From NCBI GenBank assembly GCA_051651625.1, contig JBOFSQ010000108.1, positions 18,681-82,680 of the forward strand: 64,000 nucleotides of DNA. The letters run 5' to 3'. How positions within the stretch are numbered: position 1 is the stretch's first letter; each line of letters starts with the position of its first letter. Made by a program: the position numbers and the translations under genes. The notes under the pieces are model-generated. The model saw only the letters and a program-made list of their open reading frames with translations. It was not told the origin of the DNA and ran no database searches. This document shows, piece after piece, positions 1-8,974 of this stretch. The DNA comes from JBOFSQ01 sp051651625 (GTDB lineage: Bacteria > Planctomycetota > Planctomycetia > Pirellulales > Thermoguttaceae).

Positions 1-2
1 TG

Positions 3-197
3 AACGTTCCGTTTCGTCTGCCGAGCGAAGAACTCGACAAGATGTTCCAAGACGAAGCGAAAACACAAGGTCTAACTACGCTGGCCGGTCACCGCAGCGT
101 CGGCGGATTGCGTGCGTCGATCTACAACGCAATGCCACGCGAAGGCGTAAAAGCTCTCTGCGACTTCATGAAAGACTTTGCAAAACGAAACGGATGA
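3..197 (+). CDS. serC: phosphoserine aminotransferase, C-terminal end (partial)
   Basis: Frame 3 is open from the window edge to TGA at 195-197 and encodes about 64 residues. It reads FRLPSEELDK near the start, then GHRSVGGLRASIYNAMP and a final VKALCDFMKDF helix. This is the conserved C-terminal segment of SerC, which transaminates 3-phosphohydroxypyruvate to phosphoserine in serine synthesis (PLP enzyme, cytosolic). The N-terminus and catalytic lysine lie upstream of the window. Its stop overlaps the start of pgm by 4 bp (ATGA), so the two are probably translationally coupled. Confidence 0.9.
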   Translation, partial: NVPFRLPSEELDKMFQDEAKTQGLTTLAGHRSVGGLRASIYNAMPREGVKALCDFMKDFAKRNG

Positions 198-1858
198 ACA
201 TGTCAACCACACTTCACGCCCTCGCTGGTAAACCGGCACCGAAAGAACTGCTTATCGATCTTGCACAGATCGAGCGCGACTATTACGACAACCGTCCCGA
301 TATGACATCGTTCGGTCAGCGGGTGACGTTTGGCACGAGCGGACATCGCGGCAAACCGGAAGACGGGTCGTTTACGGAGTCGCACATCTTGGCGATTACG
401 CAGGCGGTTTGCGATTACCGGGCGACGCAGAAGACCGAAGGCCCGCTGTTTCTCGGCAAAGATACGCACGCTGCGTCAGCGGCGGCGCAGCGAACAGCGA
501 TTGAAGTGCTCGCCGCAAACGACGTGTTGACGCGGTACCAAGCCCGCGACGAAGTTACGCCAACGCCAGTGATTTCGTGGTCAATCCTTGAGCACAATCG
601 CGGACGCCGCGACAAACTCGCTGACGGACTTATCATCACGCCGTCACACAATCCGCCGACCGACGGCGGGATCAAATACAACGCCACACACGGCGGCGGT
701 GCAGACACCGAAGCGACCCTCTGGATTCAACAGCGAGCCAACGCCATTCTCGAAGGCGGAAACAAGCAGGTTCGCCGCACGCCATACGCGACAGCGATTC
801 GCTCCGACAAAATGGTTGCGTGCGACTTCCGAACGCCATACATCGACGCACTAGACCAAATCGTTGACCTCAAACTCGTCGCGGGTGCGAAGCTGCGGCT
901 CGGAGTCGATCCGCTCGGCGGGGCAGGGCACCACTACTGGACACCAATCGCAGAGAAATACAAACTCGACATCACCGTCACCAATCCGGGTGTCGATCCG
1001 ACGTTTGCGTTTATGACTGTCGATCACGACGGCAAGATTCGTATGGACTGTTCGAGTCCGTGGTCGATGCGCGGACTCGTTTCACTCAAAGACAAGTTCG
1101 ATCTCGCATTCGCCAACGACCCCGACGCCGACAGGCACGGAATCGTCGCGCCGTCTGTTGGTCTTCTCAATCCGAATCACGTTCTCACTGTTGCGATTCA
1201 GTATCTTTTCGGTCATCGTTCGCAGTGGTCGAACAAGGTCAAGGTTGGCAAGACAGTCGTTTCGAGTTCGATGATTGATCGAGTCGTCGCAAGTTTGTCG
1301 CGGACACTCGTTGAAGTTCCGGTCGGTTTCAAGTGGTTTGTTTCGGGGCTTTACGACGGTTCGCTCGGTTTCGGCGGCGAAGAGAGTGCTGGAGCGAGTT
1401 TCTTGCGGATGGACGGAAGCGTTTGGTCAACCGACAAGGACGGCATCATCGTCAATCTTTTGATGGCGGAGATTCTCGCGCGAACGGGAAAAGACCCGGG
1501 GCAACTCTACCAAAACATCGAACGCCTCTTCGGCACGTCGCGTTACACGCGGATCGACCAACCGATTCTTGCCGAGCAAAAGGCGGCGTTCAAGAAGCTC
1601 ACGCCCGACAAAGTGACGGCCAAAGAACTTGCGGGGCAACCGATTGTCGCCAAAGAAACCCGCGCTGCGGGGAACGGTGCAGAGATCGGCGGGCTAAAGG
1701 TGTCAACCCGTGAGGGGTGGTTCGCCGCGCGACCGTCGGGGACGGAAAACATCTATAAGATTTACGCCGAATCACTCGCCCGCGAAGAAGACCAAGAAAC
1801 ACACCTCGCCCGAATCATCGACGAAGCCCGCGTCATCGTCGCGGGAGCACTAAACTAA
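194..1858 (+). CDS. pgm: phosphoglucomutase (alpha-D-glucose phosphate-specific)
   Basis: The protein has 554 residues, full length for the bacterial Pgm family. It interconverts glucose-1-P and glucose-6-P and so feeds glycogen synthesis (glgC lies 9 kb away) and sugar nucleotide synthesis. Visible motifs are TFGTSGHRG near residue 46, the phosphoserine loop TPSHNP with Ser about 151, the Mg-binding loop DPDADRHG, the sugar-binding GEESAGASF and the phosphate-binding RPSGTENIYKIYAES near the C-terminus. The start at 194 overlaps the serC stop by 4 bp. An in-frame ATG six bases later (200) is an equally possible start. Confidence 0.95.
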   Translation: MNMSTTLHALAGKPAPKELLIDLAQIERDYYDNRPDMTSFGQRVTFGTSGHRGKPEDGSFTESHILAITQAVCDYRATQKTEGPLFLGKDTHAASAAAQRTAIEVLAANDVLTRYQARDEVTPTPVISWSILEHNRGRRDKLADGLIITPSHNPPTDGGIKYNATHGGGADTEATLWIQQRANAILEGGNKQVRRTPYATAIRSDKMVACDFRTPYIDALDQIVDLKLVAGAKLRLGVDPLGGAGHHYWTPIAEKYKLDITVTNPGVDPTFAFMTVDHDGKIRMDCSSPWSMRGLVSLKDKFDLAFANDPDADRHGIVAPSVGLLNPNHVLTVAIQYLFGHRSQWSNKVKVGKTVVSSSMIDRVVASLSRTLVEVPVGFKWFVSGLYDGSLGFGGEESAGASFLRMDGSVWSTDKDGIIVNLLMAEILARTGKDPGQLYQNIERLFGTSRYTRIDQPILAEQKAAFKKLTPDKVTAKELAGQPIVAKETRAAGNGAEIGGLKVSTREGWFAARPSGTENIYKIYAESLAREEDQETHLARIIDEARVIVAGALN

Positions 1859-1899
1859 CCGTGACTGACGGTGCGAGAAATTCAAAACCGTCTTGAACA

Positions 1900-4314
1900 T
1901 CAATCCTGTTTGAGCAATCGTTGGGCGTCGCGTTCCAAGTCTTGGTATTCGAGTTTTTCAGCGGAAATACAGACGCCTTGAATCTCGCCACCCGCGAAGT
2001 TTTCCCGCGCAGAGTATTCTTTGCTCACCGGATCGCTCGATGCACGACCAATACGCATTACGCTGTCGAGTCCGAAACTGCCGGGCTGCGTTTGCATCGC
2101 ACCTTCCGCAACAATTCTGTCGTCAACATAGAGACGCATCGTGCCGAGCGATTCGCTGTTGTCGCCACGTTTCTCCAGAACAAACTCCATCCCAAGAGTC
2201 TGCTTGCCAAGTTTGATCTTCTCACTCGAAACGTAATGCTGCTCCGGTTTGATCCCAAGAAAATTGTAGACGTAGTGAAGTCTCCCGTCCTTGATAAACA
2301 GCGAATGCCCGCCAAACCGCGACCCTTGCTCAAACAAAACACCACTGCAATCACTATCTTTAATATCGACACTCGCAAGAATTTTGTAAGACCGTCCGCG
2401 AATCGAAACGATAACATTGTCACGCAGTTGCACCGTGTCGGGATAATAAATCGCTCGGTCGCGCCTCGGTTCGTCAAGCGGACGACTCTCACGCAACAGA
2501 GCCGCAATCCCTCGGTCGTCCAGCGGCAATACGTTGTTCTTGTCCGCCTCTTCAAACCACGCTCGAATCAATGATTGCAGTTTTTCGGGGTGATCTGCCG
2601 CAAGGTCTTTTGATTCAGACCGGTCAACGTCAACGTGATAAAGCTGCCACCGATCTTCGTCGAAGTTCCCTTTGTCGGACGGCATCGGCGCGTGAACAGC
2701 AACCGCTTTCCAACCGTCTTCCCAAATGCCGCGTGTCCCAAACATCGAATAATACTGACGCTTCTTCTGCGTCGGCGCATCTGACTCCGCATCGAACGAG
2801 TACCGCATCGACACACCACTGAGCGGCGTTTGCTCGATGCCATGAAAAACGTCTGGCATCTCAACGCCACAAACGTCAAGAATTGTCGGGACAATGTCGG
2901 TCGCATGATGATATTGATTCCGCATCTCACCACGCGACTTTATCCCTTTGGGCCAAGAAACGACAAGCGGATCGCACGTCCCACCAGAGTATTGCGAATA
3001 CCGTTTGAACATTTGAAACGGCGTCGAAAACGCGACAGCCCAGCCGGTCGGATAGTGTCCGTAACTGTCGGGACCGCCGAGGATGTCGATAGCACGCACG
3101 TTTTCGGCAAGGTCGTCGGGATAACCGTTGAAGAATTTGTTTTCGTTGACAGAACCGTTCGGGCTACCTTCGCCAGAAGCACCGTTGTCGGATGCGTAGA
3201 AAACAATCGTGTTGTCGAGTTGCCCGGTCTTTTCGAGATAGTCGATCAGGCGTCCGATTTGGGCGTCGGTGTATTCGGAGAAACCGGCGAAGACTTCCGC
3301 CATCCGCGAAAAAAGTTTTTTCTCGTCGGCGTTGAGCGAGTTCCAAGGACGAACGCTGTCTTGCAATAGGGCGAATTCTTTCGGCATTGGATTGATCGGC
3401 GTTAGAGCGGTGTCGCGTGGGAGAATTCCTTTGGCGACCATCCGTGGCAGCACCCACTCGCGGTACGCTTCGTAACCGTCGTCGAACTTTCCTTTATACT
3501 TGTCGATGTATTCTTGCGGACACTGGTGCGGCGCGTGATTGGCACCCGGACAATAAAACATAAACCACGGACGCGACGGATTGCTCGACTGCTGGTCTTT
3601 GATCATGCGAATCGCTTGATCGGCGATGTCTTTCGACAAGTGATAACCTTGTTCGGGAGTGTACGGCTGGTCGATGAAGCGATTGTCTTCGATGAGATCG
3701 GGATACCACTGGTTTGTTTCGCCGCCGAAAAAACCGTAGAAACGATCAAACCCTTTTTGCAGCGGCCATTGTTTGCGACTCGCTCCCGGTGCCACATCGG
3801 GAATTGGGACGTTGTGATTTTTTCCGAGCCAGAATGTACTCCATCCGTTGTCTTGCAAGACTTGGCCGATAGTTGCGCAGCTATCGGGGATACGTCCGTT
3901 GTGTCCGGGAAATCCGAGAGTTGTTTCGGTGACTGACGCCATTCCAGCGAGGTGGTGATTGCGACCGGTGAGCAGGCACGCCCGCGTTGGCGAGCAAAGT
4001 GCGGTTGTGTGCCATTGCGTGTACGTTATTCCATTTGCGGCGAGGCGGTCGAGCGTTGGCATTTGGATGCGTCCACCATAAGACGACCACGACGCCATAC
4101 CGGTATCGTCGTAAAGAATGAAGAGGACATTCGGCGAATCTTTGGGAGCTTTCTTCGGTAGGTACGGTGTCCAATCTGGCGTTGAGTCGCGCACGTCTAG
4201 CTTGATGACGCCTTTGAACGGAATCGGTGCATTAGTGTCGGCGGCAAAAGTCGCAAGCGTTTGAAACGCAACAGCAAACAGAATTGCTGTTTGGAGAAAG
4301 AGCGATATTTTCAT
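1900..4314 (-). CDS. secreted arylsulfatase (type I sulfatase)
   Basis: This is a sulfatase of about 804 residues. The start at 4314 was chosen because it begins a signal peptide (MKISLFLQTAILFAVAF, ending near AFAAD); the open frame extends 12 codons further upstream without one. The core has metal-binding DDTG near residue 69 and the formylglycine signature CSPTR with Cys about 107, which needs oxidation by a sulfatase-modifying enzyme not seen here. A C-terminal beta-rich extension of about 150 residues (HSLFIKDGRLHYVYNFLG) resembles the tail of AtsA-type arylsulfatases. It likely removes sulfate esters from polysaccharides in the periplasm, a job for which planctomycetes carry many paralogues. 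Its substrate cannot be read from sequence. Confidence 0.9.
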   Translation of the reverse strand: MKISLFLQTAILFAVAFQTLATFAADTNAPIPFKGVIKLDVRDSTPDWTPYLPKKAPKDSPNVLFILYDDTGMASWSSYGGRIQMPTLDRLAANGITYTQWHTTALCSPTRACLLTGRNHHLAGMASVTETTLGFPGHNGRIPDSCATIGQVLQDNGWSTFWLGKNHNVPIPDVAPGASRKQWPLQKGFDRFYGFFGGETNQWYPDLIEDNRFIDQPYTPEQGYHLSKDIADQAIRMIKDQQSSNPSRPWFMFYCPGANHAPHQCPQEYIDKYKGKFDDGYEAYREWVLPRMVAKGILPRDTALTPINPMPKEFALLQDSVRPWNSLNADEKKLFSRMAEVFAGFSEYTDAQIGRLIDYLEKTGQLDNTIVFYASDNGASGEGSPNGSVNENKFFNGYPDDLAENVRAIDILGGPDSYGHYPTGWAVAFSTPFQMFKRYSQYSGGTCDPLVVSWPKGIKSRGEMRNQYHHATDIVPTILDVCGVEMPDVFHGIEQTPLSGVSMRYSFDAESDAPTQKKRQYYSMFGTRGIWEDGWKAVAVHAPMPSDKGNFDEDRWQLYHVDVDRSESKDLAADHPEKLQSLIRAWFEEADKNNVLPLDDRGIAALLRESRPLDEPRRDRAIYYPDTVQLRDNVIVSIRGRSYKILASVDIKDSDCSGVLFEQGSRFGGHSLFIKDGRLHYVYNFLGIKPEQHYVSSEKIKLGKQTLGMEFVLEKRGDNSESLGTMRLYVDDRIVAEGAMQTQPGSFGLDSVMRIGRASSDPVSKEYSARENFAGGEIQGVCISAEKLEYQDLERDAQRLLKQD

Positions 4315-4697
4315 GATTTCGGTTTCCAGTGTGGCGAGGAGTGGACACAACGTTCAGCAAACGCTGCGGTGTTGTTGTACCACGTTGTTGCTATCTTACA
4401 ACGCCACAACTGGGAGTCAATCCCGCCGATGATTCCGCTCTTCATCTTCTGCCCCCCTCGCACGGTGCGCGAAGCAATGTACAATTCCACACGAAAGATA
4501 CAGAAAAACTTCGTGTGTGTGCTTCGTGAGAGTTCGTTGCAGCAACGCACCACTGCTGTGGATACCCGTTACGGGTAGATTTGTCGGCTTCGCCCACCAC
4601 AAGACCGCGGCCTCGATGGGCCGCTACCGTTTTGGTGCGGGAAATTCAAATCGTCTTGAGTGGAAGCCTGCGAACGAACATACGTTTACAGATGTGG
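4315..4697. other. intergenic stretch between sulfatase and csrA
   Basis: No convincing gene is present. The segment at 4561-4660 is a copy of a dispersed palindromic repeat (listed separately). The rest shows no recognisable RNA or protein feature. Short open frames on both strands lack family resemblance. Confidence 0.5.
4561..4660. repeat. dispersed intergenic repeat family A, copy 1
   Basis: An element of about 100 bp begins with the palindrome ACCCGTTACGGGT (4564-4576), runs through CTTCGCCCACCACAAGACC, CGGCCTCGATGGGCCGCTAC and CGTTTTGGTGCGGGAAATTC, and ends in CGTCTTGAG. The same blocks recur at 21159-21258 in inverted orientation and at 28285-28404. All copies are intergenic. Confidence 0.8.
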
Positions 4698-4937
4698 TCA
4701 GTAGACCGCCGCCGCAGAACTCGCCGTCGCATCAACCGGCATCCCGACTGCCACATCAACAACATCGTGTTGTCGGTTCCGTTGAATTGCGTCGAAGACT
4801 TCCTGTCGGTGAACGGTAACGTCGCGCGGGGCGTCGATCCCAAGACGAACTTTGCCGCCAGCGACCTCGACAACCATGACGGAAATCCGTTCATCGATCA
4901 CAATACTCTCATTTTTCTTGCGTGATAGAACAAGCAT
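4698..4937 (-). CDS. csrA: carbon storage regulator CsrA
   Basis: The protein has 79 residues and begins MLVLSRKKNESIVI, the invariant first beta strand of CsrA/RsmA. It continues with KVRLGIDAPRDVTVHRQEVF, which holds the RNA-binding VHRQEV strand. CsrA binds GGA motifs in mRNA leaders and represses or stabilises messages for carbon storage and motility. The start at 4937 has a GAGGAG ribosome site 7 bases upstream; the longer open frame to 5186 is rejected. The C-terminal tail (VVDVAVGMPVDATASS) is longer than in enterobacterial CsrA. The gene is divergent from tatD. Confidence 0.93.
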   Translation of the reverse strand: MLVLSRKKNESIVIDERISVMVVEVAGGKVRLGIDAPRDVTVHRQEVFDAIQRNRQHDVVDVAVGMPVDATASSAAAVY

Positions 4938-5114
4938 CGTAAGCTCCTCTCGAATGTACTCAAACCGACCGACATCTCCAGCGTCAGAAAAGGTTTGAGT
5001 CTGCCCTATGGTGGGACGCAAAGAGACAAGTGTCAAATTAAAATTGACGCGAAGCGGCAGACGAGCTTGAGAGAATTGTGAAAACATTCCAAATAAAACG
5101 ATTGTAGTGACTCT

Positions 5115-5999
5115 ATGATATTCGGTTGGAACAGCAAACGGTCTACGAACTCTGAACCGTGCGGCGTCTTCGACACGCACGGCCACTTGACGCTCCCGCC
5201 GTTCACGCAGACAGATGTGCTCGACGCGGTGATGCTACGGTCGCGGCGTGGCGAGTTTCCGCCCGGCAGCGAGGCGATTGCGAGCACCGTTTTCAAGGGT
5301 GAGAAGTCGATTCAACTTGCGGGTATTGTCGTACCCGGAACGAGTGTTGCGACGAGTCGTGCGAGTGTTTCGCTGGCGGAAATAGTACCGCTCATTCACG
5401 CCGCTGTCGGGATTCACCCCAACGATTGCAACAACGTCACCGATGGCGACTGGCGCGAGATCGAGTCGCTCTCTGCGGAAAAACCTGTCGTTGCTATTGG
5501 TGAAACGGGACTCGATCTCCACTGGCGCGACGTACCGATAGAGCGGCAGCGTGAGATGTTTGAACGTCATCTTGATCTTGCCGAGCGGCGACGTTTACCA
5601 ATACTTATTCACTGCCGCGAGGCGTGGCGCGAACTGATCACCATCATAAAACAGCGACGCCAAATTCACGGCGTCGTTCACGCCTTCAGCGGCGACACCG
5701 AAGACGCGCGAACCTGTCTCGAAGCCGGACTCTACATCAGTTTCGCAGGGTCGCTGACGTACCGTGCAAAAAAGTCGGTTCCCGTTTGGGAGGCGGCGCG
5801 TTATGTACCCGACGACAGATTGCTCGTCGAGACCGACGCACCGTATCTTGTCCCGCACGACCTCCGCGACGCAATCAAGACCAACGAACCGCTCTGTGCG
5901 GCGTTCGTCGCCGCAAAACTCGCCGAACTGCGACACCAACCGATCCGCGACATCCTCGCCACAACAACTCGTAACGCGAAAACGCTATTTGGCGTGTGA
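5115..5999 (+). CDS. tatD: TatD-family metal-dependent hydrolase/DNase
   Basis: The protein has 294 residues and is a TIM-barrel amidohydrolase-superfamily member. Metal-binding and active-site motifs appear in the usual order: DTHGHL near residue 20, GIHPND, IGETGLD, LIHCREA, HAFSGD and VETDAPYL. TatD proteins have 3'-5' exonuclease activity on DNA/RNA and are linked to DNA repair and RNA quality control. A small insertion between HGHL and GIHP (EFPPGSEAIASTVFKG) is slightly unusual. The stop lies 16 bp before panC, so they probably form one transcription unit. Confidence 0.9.
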   Translation: MIFGWNSKRSTNSEPCGVFDTHGHLTLPPFTQTDVLDAVMLRSRRGEFPPGSEAIASTVFKGEKSIQLAGIVVPGTSVATSRASVSLAEIVPLIHAAVGIHPNDCNNVTDGDWREIESLSAEKPVVAIGETGLDLHWRDVPIERQREMFERHLDLAERRRLPILIHCREAWRELITIIKQRRQIHGVVHAFSGDTEDARTCLEAGLYISFAGSLTYRAKKSVPVWEAARYVPDDRLLVETDAPYLVPHDLRDAIKTNEPLCAAFVAAKLAELRHQPIRDILATTTRNAKTLFGV

Positions 6000-6015
6000 A
6001 CGCGATTCTGTTCCG

Positions 6016-6909
6016 ATGGACATCATTTACACTGTGAACGAGCTGCGTGAGTGCGTCACACAAGCCAAGCGAGCAGGGAAGTGTGTCGGTACCGTGCCGA
6101 CGATGGGTGCGCTGCACGCGGGACACATTTCGCTCGTCGAGGCGGCGTGCCAGCGATGTGACTTCGTCATCGTCACGATTTTCGTCAATCCGACGCAGTT
6201 CGCGCCACACGAAGATTTCACCAAATACCCACGCACGCGAGAAGCCGACGTTGCACTGATCAAAACGGCGTCGCGCTCCAGCGACACCGAAATCGAAATC
6301 GTCGTCTTCGCGCCGAGTGCTTCAGACGTTTACCCCGACGGGTTCGCAACGGAAGTACACATTACCAGCGGTGTAAGTCTTCCCTACGAAGGCGCGACGC
6401 GACCGACACACTTTCGCGGTGTTGCAACTGTTGTTCTCAAGTTGTTTCTGATGAGTGGTGCTGATGTTGCGTTCTTTGGCGAGAAAGATTTTCAGCAGCT
6501 TGCGGTTGTGAAGCAGATGGTGCGTGATCTCAACGTGCAGATTGAGATTGTCGGGTGCCCAATCGTCCGCGAAGAAGACGGACTGGCGATGAGCAGTCGC
6601 AACCGATACTTGACACCGGTTGAACGTCGTCAAGCACTCTACCTTTCTCGCAGTCTCGCCACCGGACGCCGCCTTATCGACCTTGGCGTTACCGATGCCG
6701 ATGCTGTCCGCAAAGCGATACGCGCGACGATTCTTGAGGCCGCGTCTGAAAGTGGTGGCAGCGATGTTGCCATTGACTACGTTGCCATCGCCGATCCGAA
6801 CACACTCCAAGAACAAGAGTCGATCACGTCTGACGTTGTTGTCCTTCTCGCCGTTCGCATCGGCGCGACGCGACTGATCGACAACACTGTTGTCGGTGTC
6901 ACCAGATAA
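6016..6909 (+). CDS. panC: pantothenate synthetase
   Basis: The protein has 297 residues. PanC condenses pantoate and beta-alanine with ATP to form pantothenate, the coenzyme A precursor. Visible signatures are the ATP-binding PTMGALHAGHISLV (HIGH-like) near residue 29, FVNPTQF, YPRTREAD, the FFGEKDFQQLAVV block and GLAMSSRNRYL (KMSKS-like). The start at 6016 is the first ATG giving the canonical N-terminus; the open frame runs 84 codons further upstream across tatD and is rejected. Its 3' end overlaps the convergent AMMECR1-MEMO gene by 11 bp. Confidence 0.95.
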   Translation: MDIIYTVNELRECVTQAKRAGKCVGTVPTMGALHAGHISLVEAACQRCDFVIVTIFVNPTQFAPHEDFTKYPRTREADVALIKTASRSSDTEIEIVVFAPSASDVYPDGFATEVHITSGVSLPYEGATRPTHFRGVATVVLKLFLMSGADVAFFGEKDFQQLAVVKQMVRDLNVQIEIVGCPIVREEDGLAMSSRNRYLTPVERRQALYLSRSLATGRRLIDLGVTDADAVRKAIRATILEAASESGGSDVAIDYVAIADPNTLQEQESITSDVVVLLAVRIGATRLIDNTVVGVTR

Positions 6910-8944
6910 CACCCGCGTATCCGACGACACGACTGCGATCACCACTCGCCGCCGCGCTCGTTGTGTGACCGACAATTTCTGGCGTCGTTAACTTGCCGAG
7001 TAGACGAAGCGTCTCCATCACCAGAACGCACGGCGTTACTCCACACATCGAAATTTTGTTCTCGTGAACAACGCGGAGAACTTCGTGAGGGTCGCCACCG
7101 CGAATCGCGTCTAGTGCAAGTTCGTCAACGCGAAGCGTCTGCTCTTCGGATGCGAAGTGGTGCATGTCGGACGAGACGACAAGAAGCGGCATCTCCGATT
7201 TTTCGGCGAGTTCTTCCGCAAGTACCGTCGCAAGCTGTACCGCCGCATCGTGGATCGTGTGCCACGCCGCCGACGCCAACGTCACACCAACAACACGCAC
7301 GTCGTCACGCCGGCGACGAAGAAACGGCAAGAGAACTTCAATGGCGTGTTCTTTTTGATGCGGTTCGGCGTCGAGATGAAAGAGATCGACGCCGATGTCG
7401 AGTCGAATCGCCAATTCGGTATCGGAGAGAACGTCACCACTCGCAAGTCGCCACAGACGGTGCGGCGCAATCGCCCAATCGCTTCCGCCGGGGCGATGCT
7501 TTGGTGCGAAGACAATAACACGGCGCGGCACCTCAATCTTCGCAAGCGTTGCCACCGCAAGCGAACCACTGTAAACCCAACCTGCGTGCGGCAACATAAC
7601 CGCACTCGCAACACGCGGCGAAACCGTTGACGCCGACAGACATTCCATCGCCTCACACTCGCGGGCGATCTCGTCTGCCGTAGCCGGATAAAAACTACCC
7701 GCCACACTCGCCGCACGCTCTTCATCACCAACATTCGGACGCGATACACTCGTAACCAAAAGCGGCGAAACAGTTGAAGCGATTGCAAACGAAATGACAT
7801 CACCAGCACGCGGCGGCTCTGCCATCACATACGCCGTCGCCTCTCGAACGAGCTGCGTAGGTGTCGCGGTCGGCCTGTAAAGAGCGATCCAACCAATTTC
7901 ACCCGAAACCATCACGCACCGCGTTTGCGGATCGAGTACGTTCATGTCGTATTGTTGCGTCGTGCCGTGAATGATCGGGTCGTTGTAAACTGCAATATCG
8001 AACGTTGCGTCTTCGATCTCTTGCGTGGTCGCACCGAGACGCGAGACCTGTTCCCACATCATTTGCACGAGTTCCATCAGCGTAACTTGGAGCGATTTCT
8101 CCGGCCTCACGCCAATCTGCGAACATATCATCAGCGGACGATCAGGAAGCGCAAGCACAACCGCCGCACCCGATACACGACCATTCCAAAGCTGCGGATA
8201 AAGACGACTCGGCGTGCGCCCCAAAACAAGTTGATCAAACGCACTCTCACAAACTTGACGCAACTCACGAAGCTCGTCCTCCGTCGGTAACGACTCAACA
8301 TCCGACGACTGCTGTACACGACTGGCAATACCGAGATCGCGTGCAATGTCGGGCGCGAGTTCGCCAACCGGAAACTTGTCGCGGACGCACAAACCTTCAA
8401 ACGTGAAGAAGTTTGCCTGCGGCGACTTCCACGCATCGCGCGGCAGCCCCGCCTTGCGACAGACCGCTTCCAAAAAACCTACGGCGTCAAACCCATGTTC
8501 TGTTGCAACGCCCGGCAGCAGAAGTCCGCGACTGCCACCCAAAATAATCTGTATTCCGTGGCGTCCGATCTCGACAACTTCTGCACGCATCTCCGGCGCG
8601 ACCTTCACCTTCGTCATGTCAGAAAGCAGCCAAACTTCCGTCGACAACTCGATCAGTTCACCGCTGGCGATTGGAGAGAAACGCGGGTCGTCGCAGAGCG
8701 CACGCTGCACCGCCAAATCGACCGCCTCGCCAAGCAACATCTTGTCGGCAAGACACCCCATACACGACCGCAATTCACCTCCACGCTTGAAACTAACAAA
8801 CGCACCGATCACTTCGCGCGATGCAAGTTCTGGAACTGTTTGCGAGATCGTTTCACTTTCGCGCTTCGTAACGAGCGTTGCAACGCGAGTCGCTGCGGCG
8901 ACGAAGAGGCGTCGCTGCTGTTCGGCGGTGAGAGAAAATGTCAT
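6899..8944 (-). CDS. AMMECR1-MEMO1 fusion protein
   Basis: The protein has 681 residues and fuses two families that are usually separate genes. Residues about 1-200 are AMMECR1-like (GAFVSFKRGGELRSCMGCL is its LRGCxG signature; DPRFSPI follows). A middle part of about 200 residues is not recognised. Residues about 405-681 are MEMO1-like: SVAGSFYPATADEI, MLPHAGWVYSG, EPHQKEHAIEVLLPFL, SSDMHHF and a CGVTPC segment, carrying the His/Asp/Cys set of the MEMO/class III dioxygenase fold. Both families are conserved but biochemically obscure and co-occur with a radical SAM enzyme in AmmeMemoRadiSam loci. It is last in a leftward run after glgC and the TIM-barrel gene (30-bp gap). Confidence 0.85.
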   Translation of the reverse strand: MTFSLTAEQQRRLFVAAATRVATLVTKRESETISQTVPELASREVIGAFVSFKRGGELRSCMGCLADKMLLGEAVDLAVQRALCDDPRFSPIASGELIELSTEVWLLSDMTKVKVAPEMRAEVVEIGRHGIQIILGGSRGLLLPGVATEHGFDAVGFLEAVCRKAGLPRDAWKSPQANFFTFEGLCVRDKFPVGELAPDIARDLGIASRVQQSSDVESLPTEDELRELRQVCESAFDQLVLGRTPSRLYPQLWNGRVSGAAVVLALPDRPLMICSQIGVRPEKSLQVTLMELVQMMWEQVSRLGATTQEIEDATFDIAVYNDPIIHGTTQQYDMNVLDPQTRCVMVSGEIGWIALYRPTATPTQLVREATAYVMAEPPRAGDVISFAIASTVSPLLVTSVSRPNVGDEERAASVAGSFYPATADEIARECEAMECLSASTVSPRVASAVMLPHAGWVYSGSLAVATLAKIEVPRRVIVFAPKHRPGGSDWAIAPHRLWRLASGDVLSDTELAIRLDIGVDLFHLDAEPHQKEHAIEVLLPFLRRRRDDVRVVGVTLASAAWHTIHDAAVQLATVLAEELAEKSEMPLLVVSSDMHHFASEEQTLRVDELALDAIRGGDPHEVLRVVHENKISMCGVTPCVLVMETLRLLGKLTTPEIVGHTTSAAASGDRSRVVGYAGVIW

Positions 8945-8974
8945 CGTATCACCTGTGGTGTCGTATTCACAGTC